In this document: in pieces, positions 50,740-63,175 of the stretch
Position numbering within the stretch: the stretch's first letter is position 1
Layout of the letters: each line of letters opens with the position of its first letter
Assembly (NCBI GenBank): GCA_951217055.1
Contig: OX578278.1
Span: 41,575,115 to 41,639,114, forward strand
DNA length: 64,000 nucleotides
Source of the DNA: Gerris lacustris
Taxonomy: Eukaryota > Arthropoda > Insecta > Hemiptera > Gerridae
Reading direction: 5' to 3'
The notes under the pieces: generated by a model
Seen by the model: the letters and a program-made list of their open reading frames with translations, nothing else
What the model was told of the DNA's origin: nothing
The model's database searches: none
Position numbers and translations under genes: made by a program

Positions 50740-51110
50740 ATCCCACACCCCAGTACTGTCCGCTACCTTGGCTTATACCTTGATTGTACTCACATGGGTA
50801 CACCACACATCAACACTATATAAACGCATCAACACACGCAATAAACTTTTGCATAGACTCCTCAACAAAAAAATTCAAACTCAACACACATAACAAAATA
50901 CTATATACAATAAAATTCTCAAACCAGCATTAATACCACATCAAACTAACAGGGCTGCTCCAAACAATCTAACTTCTATCGCATCCAATCCTTACAATGA
51001 AAGATCCTCAGAACTATAATAAATGCACCTTAATAAGTATCCACCCAAATCTTACACAACAACCTGAACGTCCCATTGGTCCGAGACCTAGCTATTTCCC
51101 ACAATAGATC
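50740..51110 (+). pseudogene. Jockey-like LINE ORF2 remnant
   Basis: In shifting frames: TVRYLGLYLDCTHMG-like residues at about 50756-50795, LYKRINTRNKLLHRLL, then GCSKQSNFYRIQSLQ, KILRTIINAP and ILHNNLNVPLVRD. This follows the post-RT segment of Jockey-clade LINEs (VKYLG..LD..L.W..H, ...Y...K.ILRMI..APW.V.N..IH.DL.VP.V..E). Several stops and frameshifts make it an old fragment. Confidence 0.65.
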
Positions 51111-52010
51111 CGTCATCCTTAAGGGAGGGGAACTGTGGGAATCTGCTACCAGACGAATGGGGGGGGGGGGGGGGGGGTGCACACCCCCAGACAGTGTGGG
51201 GTTCAGCCTAACTGACTGGGACCCACTAAACCCACAAACCCTTTTTTTCAAGGCAGGGCCCAGCACGGAACTTTATTTTCCATTACTTCATGCTGGTGCC
51301 TAGATGTTAGCCTACACAGGCTCCCTTCCTTTTTCACATAGATCCTTTATTCTACTACTTCTTCTTCAGCTGCCTTTTTCTGCTGGAGGATGTTTTCCAC
51401 GTAGCAGCTAACGGCCTGATCCTTCATCCTTCCACCACCCAATTTCCCTCAACTTAAATGCTCTAATCCAGAACCTGTCATCCTAACCCATTCCTGATAA
51501 CCCTCCCAGGCCCCTGAAGTGGCAACGGCCTTGAAATCTAGTAATCTAAAAGACTACAACTGTTATTTCAAAGTATTTAAGCAAAGTCAATAAGCTCTGT
51601 CACTGGACAGGAGTCTTATATCTGTTAATTAAACCAAACCATTACCATCAACTATAAAGTTAATAAAAGAGACACAAAATAAAACACAAGAAATTTGCTA
51701 ATACTATTTTGTTTTTATTTTGATTAATTATCATGGAGAGCTGTCATTAAAAAAAAAAAAATATTAGCATCAGACAACACCGACTTCGGCAATTCTATTT
51801 CTAAAGGAAGTTCATAGATATTCGCGAATGCTATCACTTCACTTTACTAAAGTGGTCGACCTTTTAAAAAGTAAGTTTAACTATTTTATTTAGTATAATA
51901 GTTGTTTAAGTAAAAATTGTCACAATTAATTTAACCCTTATGTATAATTTCTGGTAAGAGATGTATTTAATTTAAAACTATTAAATCTAATTCATTTATA
52001 ATTTCTGGTA
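51111..52010. other. Intergenic DNA with a 17-bp G-run
   Basis: A G homopolymer at about 51161-51177 is followed by TGCACACCCCC. The surrounding 51100-51520 is less AT-rich, perhaps more of the LINE fragment, but no frame is readable. No other feature. Confidence 0.4.
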
Positions 52011-52350
52011 AAGCCCCCTGCACACGATCAATATTATTGAAAATAATATTGTTAATATGCAATTCAATAACAAATTTTCATCAATACTGTTTTTTTCATA
52101 TCAATACCAACTCCGCATACGGTCAATAGTATTGACCATACTATTGACCGTGTGCGGGCCGCTTTAAATTAAATTCAGCTCTTAAGTGCAAAAAGTATTG
52201 TCAAAAGTATTGTCAATACTATTGACCGTGTGCGGAGTTGGTATTGATATAAAAAAACAGTATTGATGAAAATTTGTTATTAAATTGCATATTGCCATAG
52301 TATTGTCAATAATATTATTGACAATACTATTGATCGTGTGCGGTACACTT
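52011..52350. mobile_element. 340-bp MITE built of nested palindromes
   Basis: The left end AAGCCCCCTGCACACGATCA mirrors the right end, whose reverse complement is AAGTGTACCGCACACGATCA. Inside, ATTTTCATCAATACTG...TATCAATACCAACTCCGC (about 52074-52117) is the reverse complement of 52230-52280. CACGGTCAATAGTATTGAC recurs in both orientations. No coding capacity. Confidence 0.8.
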
Positions 52351-53554
52351 AAAAATGTTGTCTATTAATATTTATACTATTGATTGTCTTATCACACTTC
52401 AGAGGCTTCTGACATATTTATTTCTCACTTCAAGCACTGTCATTTATTTGAAATGCTTAACAAAATTTATTTGTTTAGTTTATTAAGTCTAAACATGTTT
52501 AGAAACAAGTTAAAAACTTAAATAATTGATCAATTAAATTAAAAGTACACTAACCAATGCAGTGAGGCTACACAGTATACTAATAACATACTTTTTAATA
52601 TTTTATCAAGAAATCTTAATAACAAACAATAAAAACACTCACACTAATAGAGATAATAATTATAACACTGCTATTTTATACATTTGTTAATTGCTTTATT
52701 TTGTTTATTTTAGAAAGTAGCTATTGTTGGAAAGTTTTTTTATTTATGCGTAGAGTATTTCAACTATGTTCAATCAAACTATAATTTAGATTAAAAAATA
52801 TGCAAGTACCAATTAATATGTTGCGATATAAAAACTTAATTATACTATATTAATTACTTACTATATTACCGCAACAATTGTTAGCAGCAATTATTGCAAA
52901 ACTGGATGTCAATTACAGTAAAACCGGTATTATCAAAAATATTTATTTCATTTAATATTTATTGTTAAGGCTAAATGATTATCGCTAGGATTGCCTGATT
53001 TCCAAAAGTTAAAACCGGGATAAATGGTCGGGAAGTGGCAAAGTAGGAAGTTCAGAAGATATGTTGGTTCACAAAAATTGTTACTCCGGTGGTGGCTGTT
53101 TACCAAACAGGATGTCCAAAGTGAAAATTTGCCGCTAACAAGGCCAATTTTAGGCTCGGCCACTCTAGGAGTCAAAACACCCGATAGTAAACGATTCTAT
53201 AGCTACGCCCCCCCCCCCCCCCCCCAACTTGTGAACTATACATCACCACCAATCATATAATTGCTTCATTCAAAATCCCACGGAATTTGCAATATTTACA
53301 AATGTCCTTACACAATTATTAGTTCAAACATAATCAAAGCAAGTGATAGAAAATAGTAGTTTTAAAAAACATTACAGTTTTGATATTAAAAATCAATAAC
53401 CACTATTATTATTCACAATTTCAAAGAGTGTTTTCATTTTTAATTGTTGATATATACAGATAGATATATACTACTCAACTTAATTGGTACACAGCACACC
53501 TTGAGAAGTTGTTATAAATCACTAAAATTTATCTGGAATCACAATAATTTTAAG
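52351..53554. other. Intergenic DNA, no gene seen
   Basis: A C homopolymer of about 16 lies at 53210-53225. The patch 52980-53210 is less AT-rich and its minus strand begins GTAGCTATAGAATCG after the G-run, as some insect element ends do, but no partner end was found. Confidence 0.4.
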
Positions 53555-53772
53555 TATAGTAAACACATTATACTTTTTAACTCTGACAGCTTAGGAAAAT
53601 CGAGAAAAAAAATGGGAGGAGAGTGTATGAGAGCTTGAGATTTTGGCGGGTAATAGGTCGGGCAATGACCTATTACCCGCCAAAATCTCAACCTCTCATT
53701 CACTCTCCTCCCATTTTTATTTCTCGATTTTCCCAAGCTGTCAGAGTTAAAAAGTATAATGTGTTTACTATA
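53555..53772. mobile_element. 218-bp near-perfect hairpin MITE
   Basis: Arms 53555-53659 and 53667-53772 are reverse complements with only a few mismatches: TATAGTAAACACATTATACT outermost, GGTCGGGCAATGACC at the tip. The loop is 7 nt. A transcript would form a ~105-bp stem, the type of structure from which MITE-derived small RNAs arise. Confidence 0.9.
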
Positions 53773-55149
53773 GTTGCATAGACTAAATCACATAAAATGT
53801 AAAACATTTCATTTATAAAATAAGGAAAAGTGAAAAAACGCAGTTTACTTCTATAGAATTTTTGTAAATTAAAAGAAATATAATTTATAAAAAAAAAAAA
53901 AAAATAAAAAAAAAAAAAAATAGATATTTTGATGATGTCACAATAATAAAGTCACTGTTACAGACTGACTCTTCTGGCCATCTGATCATTAATCATGTAC
54001 ACATCTCATGTGTTTCAAAAGTTTCAAAGATATTGTGTATTTTGACTGTATGTGTATTAATTTTGACTGTGTTGACCTCAACAGCCCCTTTAAAATAATG
54101 AAAACTGTCTTTTATTAGCTTCAAAACATTAGGCCATTTGTTGATTATCTCATTTTATTCAAATAAACAATTATAACGATTCTTCAAAAATTTGTCACTT
54201 CAAAAGTTGATTAGATTATATTATATTAGGTATAAGACGAGAAAGTAAAAATGAACTTAATACATTTTTGTTTGTTAAATGTCCCATAACAATATCCCCT
54301 ATTTTTAATGTTTTCTTGTCAAATTAAGTCTACAAATTTTAGATTGAGTTCAAAACAGAATTAAAAATCCCAAATAAACTAAAAATTTGGAAAGAAACTG
54401 TAAATAAATATTGAATTTGATAAGCTATCACACAATTAATCATGAGTTATATCAAAATGACGTACCAACTTACACATACAAGTTTTTAACACAAAGAGAG
54501 ACTTAGTCAGCGACAGGTCGCTGCACTTTCATTAATTAATCAACTGTCACTATTAGTCACTTAAATAGAAAAAAAACTCAATGTTAAACAAATAAAATAG
54601 GGCAATGGTTAAAAAATAAAAAATAGTTATTAATGAGAAATAAATATCCAACTTAAAAATAATATTTATTTAGATAAAAATAACAAATAATCCATCTTAA
54701 ACTTAATTATAGTATCTTAAACAATTATTTATTTTTTTTAAATTGCAATTTTTATTAAATTAAATAATCAATACAATTATTAATATATATATAGTACAAA
54801 AAAAACAGTACTTTTCCTACTATAGGTAGTGAGGAAAAGTAAAAAGATAAAAAAATAAAAAAATAAAGACAAAACAATTAAAAAAAATAAAAATCCCTCC
54901 CTCCCATAAAAAAACAAAAAACAAATGAGGGGTAATGTGTCAAATTACAATGCTTTTTAATTATCGGATTCTATATTATGAATAAAATAATTAAAAATAT
55001 ATATAGAGTTAAAATGTCCTTGTTTAATAGAGTTCTCTGGTTCAATGACTTGCTCCATATAGTATGAGTGCTAACATTAAAAAAGGGAGGACGAGACACT
55101 TGTTGGAACCGAGCAGTTAGGCCACTTATTTGGGCACAGTTTACTAACC
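53773..55149. other. Intergenic AT-rich DNA, no gene seen
   Basis: Contains poly-A stretches at about 53889-53921 and homopolymer-rich sequence at 54836-54920; nothing else recognised. Confidence 0.4.
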
Positions 55150-55335
55150 ACTTACGGAATCCAGCCACTTCTCACACGAATGTACTGCTGGAGCAAATAC
55201 AGTGTAATCAATAGTGAGCAATATAAAATAAAGTACATGGCGGCAGGATTGAATCCATGACCTCGAACTTGATTCATAGAGGGCTGAGTTAAGTGACCAA
55301 TGTTTTTAGGACCACAATTTCTCTGAACCCCCAAT
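55150..55335 (-). mobile_element. tRNA-derived SINE fragment
   Basis: On the minus strand: GGTCACTTAACTCAGCCCTC (A-box region), then about 40 bp on GGTCATGGATTCAATCCTGC, whose GGATTCAATCC matches the Pol III B box. An AT-rich body follows. Spacing fits a tRNA-related head; ends are approximate. Confidence 0.5.
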
Positions 55336-55498
55336 TGTTGAATTAAGTTGTTTTATATATTTATTAATTCTTTAAAGTGAAATAATTGTTTCTATCAAAT
55401 CTTTGTGAAACTTACTCAGTTAGTTGTGGAACTAAATAATAATGAGTTTATGGTAAAAAACAAAATAGGTAATGTTTAATACAGAACCAGTTTCGACC

Positions 55499-55530
55499 AC
55501 TTAAGTGGGTCATCCTCAGTGAAATGAGGA
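55499..55530 (-). ncRNA. Hammerhead-ribozyme-like core
   Basis: The minus strand reads CTGAGGA, then TGACCCACTTAAGTGGTC, then GAAAC. CTGANGA-stem-GAAA is the hammerhead catalytic core and the middle segment can pair as stem II. GAAAC-TGGTTCT-GTA could form a minimal stem III with GTA as cleavage site. A good stem I was not found. Such motifs are known in Penelope-like retroelements and related arthropod repeats. Confidence 0.35.
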
Positions 55531-55639
55531 TAAAGCCATTATAGGTTTTTTTTAACATGAAAATGGCCAATTTTACTCTTTGGGTTTTTTTAACAGCCTG
55601 TGGAGTGCCTAGGTTCGCCAAAGGGCTTAAATAACTATA

Positions 55640-55862
55640 TATATGTATATAATGGATGACACAGGGTTAGAGTGTCACTCCTTCATCACTTCACGTAGTC
55701 ATTACACATAAGCAGCTACTCATTTACATGGCGATGCTGGGTGAACACCGAGCAAGGGCCCGGTCTGGGAATTGAACCCAGATTTGTGGACACCATCCAA
55801 GTTGTGACTACTCCCGATATGTTTAATGTTATTGATAGGCGAGCCAACTGCTCTCCCATTAA
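55640..55862 (-). mobile_element. tRNA-derived SINE
   Basis: On the minus strand it starts AATGGGAGAGCAGTTGGCTC (A-box-like) and has CTGGGTTCAATTCCCAGACC, a clear B box with a T-arm-like stem, about 75 bp later. A non-tRNA body (GGTGTTCACCCAGCATCGCC) and a TA-rich tail near 55640 follow. This arrangement is typical of insect SINEs transcribed by Pol III. Confidence 0.7.
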
Positions 55863-58292
55863 AGCTTTATACATTATAATATAGGAAAATATATCAATAA
55901 AAGAATTAGAAGATGCAGTATTATTATAAGCATTATTACTTGTTGCAGAGAATCCGAGGTAGATGTGAAAAAAATGAATTGTAAAAGGTAAGCGAATGTT
56001 TAAAATTATGATTGAAATGTAGTACAAAAATGCAAATTCAACCATTAAACAACTTTTGGATTATTTAGAACAAATGTATTGTCTATTGTATTTTTTGGCT
56101 CAGAAATTCATTATTTTTGTGTCGGTATACCTGTCACTATCCATATAGCAACTTAATTTGCAGTTTGACACCATCTGGTGGTTCAGGAATTTTTCTTGAC
56201 AGATGTCTATAATAGACCAAATATTTTATAAAAATAAAGACCTAATGGTATTATGTGGGTCTTTTAAAAAAAAAATCCTCCTCTTAACTTTTGAAAACAC
56301 CGGCTACATTCTTATCTCCTAACCTTTATAAAAATTGATATTTTGACCTAAACAACTGATTTCTCTTTTCATTTATAATAATATACCAATTTCAAAATTA
56401 ATTTATTCAAAAACTGTCCATTGTACAAAGCTAAACATTTTTTAAATTGTGTTTGAAACTAAACTATAGGACCTAATCTTTTATTAGGTACAAACCTGAA
56501 CCCATATAGTGGTATTTAAGATGGTACAGCCGTTTGAAATTTGTACAACTTTTTAAAAATCACCCAATATTATCATAAGACCTTTGATTGCACAATGTTT
56601 ATCATTTAAGAGATCAAGGTCCACAATGGAGGGCAGAGCCACAAAAGAAAAATACATGATAATTATGTAAATCACAAATTAAAGTTAAGCAAGCTAGACT
56701 TGCAAGTATTAGATCCACTTTTTGTCCTGTCAAGTCTAATCTTTAATCATCCATAGTACAAAATGTCAGGTCTAGATGAAGATGTTTAGCAGCTTTAACT
56801 TTTTATGACTGTTATTATAGTGGAGAGGAAGAGCAGGAGATAATATAAGTGTAAGAGGAATATCGTGACAAAGAGTAAAGAGAAGCTGTGTCAAAAATAG
56901 TGAACCAGTGCAACATGTAGCTCTATAGCTAGAGTCCTGAGTTACAAAAATGTATAATGTAAATGCATGTTTGGGTTAAATCTTTCGAGACTATTAATGT
57001 TATTACATGGTGTGATACCAAATGCATCTAACTTATATATCCAAATGCATTATAACTTCATCTGGGTGAAATCACTAGTGCAGAATGTAGCTGCCCTAGT
57101 GGTTTCACCCAGATGAGGTAATGTTATACCACCGAAGAACCTAGAACTTCGGAATGAGACCAACTGTGGAAACCTATGTAATAGTATAAGCTTTTGATTG
57201 TTCATATTGTGTCAACAAAACCAAGGTGGGAGTAACAAGCATGCTGCGTCTCTCATTGCTTCAGAGCTAACCAAAGGTAACAAAAGAATTATGATCATTC
57301 CGAAGAAAGACATTTTTTGTCTCCAAATTTAAAAATTCATTGATAGAAATTCATTTCAGATATTAGGGAAAATTTTTAGACTCTTGTCTGTCTGCCATTC
57401 AACATTTTTTCTAGCATTACTTAAAAACTAACTATTCATCTGAATAAAATGAAATTTGAATGTTTGTTCAGATAGAGCTCTACCTCTATCTGCACCATGC
57501 CTCTTTCACCTTATCCTTCCCCACCACTATAACTGGACCTTAAATCTAGTTTTCTCCTCTCTAAAACAACTTAATCCTAAAAACAAGTTAACCTATTTTT
57601 TATTTCAACAAGAAAAACAGTAACTAGAATAAAAATCATACTAAACAAGGACTCTCCTTCAGTTTCATTATAATTTCCTTTTTCTTATCTCCCTCATAAT
57701 TTTCAATTTATTTATATATTTTTACACAATGTCTTGTAATATCCAAAAGTCAATTCTCAAATAAAAAAAAAAATAAAAAATCTAACTTTTTTAAAAATGA
57801 AATTTAAAAAAAATAATAATACTATAAAATAAATAAAATAAAATAAAGAAATGAATCCACAAAATAATAAAAAAATCTATAAACTAAAACAATTTTTTTT
57901 TCTTTTTTCAGGCATCCATTAAAAACCTTATAGTTCAATACATACATAATATATAATATAAATTTATTATATATATATTTTTTTTAAATTATTTATTTAA
58001 ATCTTTTTTTTTTTTTTGTTTGTATAAAAAACATATTTCTGCTTAAACAAATTTCATGTAAATAATTAAGGTATATATACAATTAAAAAATATAAAAAAA
58101 AAGAAAGAAGTCTGTCTATATTTAGTTACATACCGGGAGAGGTGGAGGGGCGGATAGTATAAATTACAATATTAATGTTTAAAAAAAAATCTTTTTTTCT
58201 GGCACACATTATTCAAATTTAAATTGTATTATTATTATTTGTTTAAAGTCTAATCTATATTTTTTTAAAAAATGGAATATTTAAAATCTATT
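55863..58292. other. Intergenic DNA and probable distal 3' UTR of the minus-strand gene
   Basis: No coding exon is seen. A hairpin with arms around 57054-57078 and 57098-57122 (CATCTGGGTGAAATCACTAG / CTAGTGGTTTCACCCAGATG) is the only clear structure. 57750-58080 is very AT-rich with poly-A and poly-T runs. Confidence 0.4.
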
Positions 58293-58531
58293 AAACTAAA
58301 TAGAAATAAAAGATAGCAAGGATAAGTCAAACATAAAAATCAACGTGGTGGTTTTTACGGACGTTTAATATCACTCTTGTCAAGGTATTCTTGTAGCTGA
58401 CATCCCATCACACACAAAATCTGTTACATTATTTTTTATTCAAAAAGAAAATAAATTATTTAAAACGTCTGTAAATCTTCAAATTTTGTTTTTACTTTTG
58501 ACTGATCCTAGCAATTTAAGTTCTATTTGAG
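58293..58531. mobile_element. Palindromic MITE, copy 1
   Basis: Left GATAGCAAGGATAAGTCAAA mirrors right TTTTGACTGATCCTAGCAAT, with AT-rich flanks also pairing. It is the same family as 59779-59968. It lies 3' of the minus-strand gene's last coding exon. Confidence 0.6.
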
Positions 58532-59638
58532 TCACAGTCGGTAATCCATATAGTAGTTATTAAATTAAAGTCACCTTATTTCACAAATTTGAGGAAAAAT
58601 AAGTGAAAACTTATAAGACCTTTTAAAATTTATCATTTAAGGTTTGTTAAAGAGGAAAATGATAAATCTAATTTTTTTTCCTCAAACTTTTTTTTCTCTG
58701 ATTGTTGATAATCTTTTTATTTTTGAATTATTATTTTTACAATCTAAGAATGAGGACACATTGGTTTTGCTATAATGTCAATAGTTTTTTCAAAAAAAAT
58801 AAATATCAACTGACACTCTTAGGGAATGTCGAACTAAGTGGTTTAACTATTAAGACACAGGGATAATAACACTTCTATATACCGAAGAGTGATATTTCTT
58901 AATCCAAAGAAATTGAGGACAAAAACATCACTTGTGTACATAGAAGTGTAAGTATCCCTTTGCCTTAATAGTTAATTAGACGACTAACCTGAAGCAGACA
59001 ATACAATCGATAATGCTTTGGTGTGATTGATTTGAGATTATTATGTTTCTTTTGTCAAAACAGAACATTTGAGTGAGGCCCTGCCCACTTTTTGAAGCCC
59101 CTCCCAAATTACTCTAGTTCTCTGGATTTATTCTTCAGTTTTACCAAATTTAAATATTGACTGTATTGCAAAACCAAAGTGTCCGATATTCTTAAATATG
59201 TAGAAAGGAACAATTAAAAGAAAAGAAAAAAAAAACAGGAGGAAAATAAATTTAGGGGGACAGCTTTACCAGGAAAAGAAACTACAGATGTCCATTTTAA
59301 GAAAATTCGGAAAAACCAAAATTAAACAATATATTATATACTGTGACTTCATATCGACTCAGTACAATTTATACACATAATGATAATAATAATAATTTAT
59401 CTTAGTATTACTAAGTAGACAGACTTTTGTTAAAGATAATTTAGCTCTTCTTTAACACCAATTTTTCATTTTTTTTTTTTTTTTTTTTTTTTTACATTAC
59501 TTTTTATTTTTACGTATCTCACTTTTTGTTTATTCAATTTTTGTTGTTTTTTATTTATCATTTTAATTTATTTATCTTTTTTGAAGATGTTTGTTGTTTC
59601 TTATTTTCTTTATGCTTTTCTAAATATTTGTTTTTTCC
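58532..59638 (-). other. Probable proximal 3' UTR with a 130-bp hairpin
   Basis: Directly downstream of the stop codon at 59639-59641 (minus strand). Arms 58843-58884 and about 58937-58975 pair (TTAACTATTAAG / CTTAATAGTTAA, then CACTTCTATATA / TACATAGAAGTG). Several TTTATT strings (AATAAA on the minus strand) could serve as polyadenylation signals, so the transcript end is not resolved. Confidence 0.4.
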
Positions 59639-62126
59639 TTATTTCACTTCTATTTCATTGTCTTCTAGGTCGAAATCCTTCTCCCAGTCTCCGTCAGTAC
59701 TCGCTATAACAATTTTGATAAATTAATTATTATTTTAACAAAAAAATAATTTAAAAAAATGAATTCAAATTCCTTAAAGAAATTGAGGAGAGCAAGGATA
59801 AGTAACATAAAAATTAATAAAATTTCGGAAAAATGTATTTCCTTCTTCAAGGTATAAAAAAGAATGCCTTTAGACTCGTTTTTTCAAGGAAATCAACTTT
59901 TTACAAAACATTGGAACATCCAAAACTTTGGTTTTTACTTTTAACAAATCCTTGCCATCCTCAATTTCTATTTATTTCAGTCAATATCCTCATAGTTATT
60001 AATTAAATGTTTAGAAAGCTTCATATTTAATTTTATCTACGATTTATACGAAATATAAACATTGTATCTCTGTTTAGATGCGTAGAAAATGATTCTTTAC
60101 GTACTTGAATTCATTCCGCATGCGCGTCTCATAGTTCTAAAGAATTCCTTTTCTTTACCACCCTAGGTCGGTAAAGAAGAAGAATTCTTCAGCTTTACAC
60201 ACAATTAGTTAGTTTGTTTACTAAATAATATTTGTTTACTAAATTAAAAATTGAATTTATAACATTTTGGCGCAACACTGATGAACAAGGGTCTTTTAAA
60301 TATCTTCTTTTTTAAAGTTCTGGATATCCCACAAAACATTTTTCATCATGTTTTTCCAAGAAAAGAAAACAATTACTCGATTTAAAGATTTTTTAAAAAT
60401 ATTATACATACTTATATCTACACACAGATTTATTAAAACATAAATGTCCAATAGAATAAATTCACAAGTTATGTTTTACTCTGAACCCCAGTAATACCTG
60501 GTAATATGAATCAAATTGAAATGTACATTGCACACAAATTTTAAATTCTTTATACAAGCGAATAATTGCAAACCATGCTTTAAATAAATGAATTACCAAA
60601 ATAAAACCATTAATTTATTTAGTACAAATATGGGATAAAGAAGGAGAAACATGCAATGGACAGAGCCTTTCACTTGCAAATGGACAAACCACTAGGAATA
60701 TTCCCTGACCTATATATATATATTGTTAAAATAGTAGAAATGAGCATTTTTTTATCAGCATTTTTCCCTATCAAAATAAATAAGTAATAATAATTAAAAG
60801 CTTAAAAAAAGTAATTTTTAAATGAAATAAAATAAAATAAAAATTATTTTGATTAAAATAATGGTTGTTCCTTTTGTTCCAAAAAGAACAACTGAGTTTT
60901 TTTTATTTTTCTATTTATTTATTTTTTTTGTTTTTCTGGAAGTTGGGAAAAACCTTCAAAAGGTGTTAGAATGAGATTCTTACCCTAACTAACCACACCT
61001 TATCCTAACACAATTAACCAAAGTTACACCAATTTCCTGCAATTACATAAGAAAAAAGTTGTCTTAACTGCTTATTTACGGGGAGCACAGAATAATATAA
61101 TTTGCATTAGAGCTCATTACTCTTATAAAATTATATAAATAACACCTCAATGAAAAATAGACACCATGATGGAAAAATTCCGTACTTTCATGTTTCTACA
61201 TGAAAACTTAAAATCACAGATTACTATTATTAGAATATTATTTTTCAAAATATTTAATGGTGGCAGCTCCTAATATTCATTTCTTTTCTGCATTTTCAGC
61301 TTGGAATGATAAATGTATAACTGTATCTGAGGTAAATTATTGAGTCAAAATGTAGCCATTATTACAGGAGAGCTATTTTTCAACTAGCAATAAACAAAAA
61401 ATTGAGCAGTCGTTCTCAAAAATGATCTCCTAATTTACTAAGAAAGGATTTACAATACTTTAACACAGTTATCTGATAGTATATTGTAGTACAAAATACA
61501 AAAAATAATATTTTTTAAAAATCGGTCAGAGACAACTCAGACTAACTTTCTCTAATAATCTCTGTTCCAGATCTCAAAAACTTTCTGTATTCGATTTTCA
61601 ACAAAATCAGATTTATTTTCATCAATAACTAGGAAACTAGATTTTTCCTGGGAAAGCGGCTTATATCATTAGATTTTATTTAAATGGACGACTACATATT
61701 ATAATTTTTTAATTAAAGTTATCATAACTGTTTCCTGACAAGAGAAAGACATTTTTTAAAAACCACTTTTTTGGACTAAATAAAATTGGGCCCTATCCCC
61801 ATCCAATTTTTCCTACTTAGAGTTTTGGGTCGATTCTGAAGAAGTGAGAACAGCAAATGCTCAATTTAATCGAGAATGGCCTGCTAGCACTCACTCTTAA
61901 ATGGGAATTTGGGACTGAGTGCTAGCATTAATTTACCAACAAAAAAGTCAAATTAATTTTAAAGGGAAAAGTAAAGAAGGAAGAAGTTTGATAATGAAGA
62001 AGTCATAAGGAGTTTGGGTACCTTTACTGGACGAGGTGGAAGTTTGACTGGATACATTGCTCACTATCACAAGGCCGTTCTTCTCTTTGACTTTTATCTG
62101 TTCCTTACTCTCCTGCGGCTCCACTT
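59639..62126 (-). CDS. 3' part of a minus-strand gene, possibly BSDC1-like (partial, 2 exons)
   Basis: Internal exon 62022-62126 (TTTGTAG acceptor, AAAG|GTACCC donor) encodes VEPQESKEQIKVKEKNG, LVIVSNVSSQTSTSSSK. Terminal exon 59639-59703 (TTATAG acceptor) encodes STDGDWEKDFDLEDNE-IEVK and a stop. The exons join in phase (G|CG, an Ala codon) across a 2,318-bp intron. Both are richer in G and C than their surroundings. The product is acidic and Ser/Thr-rich, as in a disordered C-terminal tail. From memory, DWEKDFDL recalls the C-terminus of BSD domain-containing protein 1, a guess without the BSD domain in view. The 5' exons must lie beyond 64000. Exon reality is well supported by splice sites and phase; the identity is weak. 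Confidence 0.65.
59779..59968. mobile_element. Palindromic MITE, copy 2
   Basis: Left AAATTGAGGAGAGCAAGGAT mirrors right ATCCTTGCCATCCTCAATTT, continuing with ACATAAAAATTAA / GGTTTTTACTTTT. It lies in the last intron of the minus-strand gene; a sister copy lies at 58293-58531. Confidence 0.65.
59969..62021 (-). other. Last intron of the minus-strand gene
   Basis: No exon recognised. Small hairpins lie at about 60138-60195 (AGAATTCCTTTTCTTTACC / GGTAAAGAAGAAGAATTCT) and 61880-61927 (TGCTAGCACTCA / TGAGTGCTAGCA). Confidence 0.45.
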
Positions 62127-63175
62127 CTACAAACAACACAGTACAACAACAATTAGATTCTCTAAACATCTTGTACTATGATGATTTGTAACTTAAATCA
62201 GGTCTTCAAAAACTTCACACTTTCATAATATATCTCCTTTCTAGTTTTTCTACGTGATTGGAATCGGATTTCAATCTGTCTCAATTCCTATACTGATTTG
62301 TTTTCTCTTACACATTTCGAATTGTCTCACCAAGCACTTAAGATGACCACTAGTGGTCTTAGGTAAGCTTAGTACACTAAAGATTCCTTTAGTGGAGATG
62401 CGTCTTCCTTTATTTCTAGAATTGTCTCTGAGTAAAATTATTGCTCATGGTCTGCACAATCTATAATCATACATGGTTCTCTCTTCCAGAGCAGGATATG
62501 GGTCAGGTTTATATTTCTATTATGCTAAGTTTTCACTGAACACCATGCAAATTAAACCTCCAACATTTCAGCAATTATCAATATCTTGATAATTTACCAA
62601 TCTTCTTCTTTATCAATCGCAGCCTATATCAACTTTATTCCTTTTGTTCTTAAATTGTAGCATGTAGCTTCTTCATTTAAATTATAGACATTAAAACATC
62701 AGTGAGCAATTTATAGTCTTTATCTATAAATATCTACTATGAAATGGATTTTGGCACCTATTCAAGGAGTATTACTATTTATTTATTGCATTAATTATCT
62801 CTCAGAGCTTTGCACGCATTTTAATTACTGATTGCATATTGTTTTACACGTCAAATTTGGCAAACGCTTTACGGAAACTTATCAAGTGATGATACAATCT
62901 CCCAGGAAGTATATAGACCATACAGACTACTATATTGACTCAATGGTTTCAAAGTAGCCTAGAACCCAGGACACTCATTGATATCGACTAATAACAGCTT
63001 ATGTACATAATAGTCAATCTTCTTTGAATTTGTGCCAAACCATTTTCTCTTTGAAACCTTGTAAAGATAGAAGTTTGAACAGCGGGGAGTCAATCCACTT
63101 ATACTTTGTGGATATGCATCAATAGATTCAACACTGTGAAACTCATTACTGATTAATACCCATCATTATTATAAT
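62127..63175 (-). other. Upstream intron of the minus-strand gene, no exon recognised
   Basis: Sequence of moderate complexity. A palindrome GACCACTAGTGGTC lies near 62344. No splice-bounded open frame stands out. Confidence 0.35.

Noticed and set aside
51076..51303. Overlapping ORFs around the 17-bp G-run
   Set aside because: Gly- or Pro-homopolymer from the G-run; frame is in the decayed LINE area.
55720..55862. True tRNA gene on the minus strand
   Set aside because: Has A- and B-box-like motifs but no clean cloverleaf or acceptor stem, and a non-tRNA body follows; fits a SINE better.
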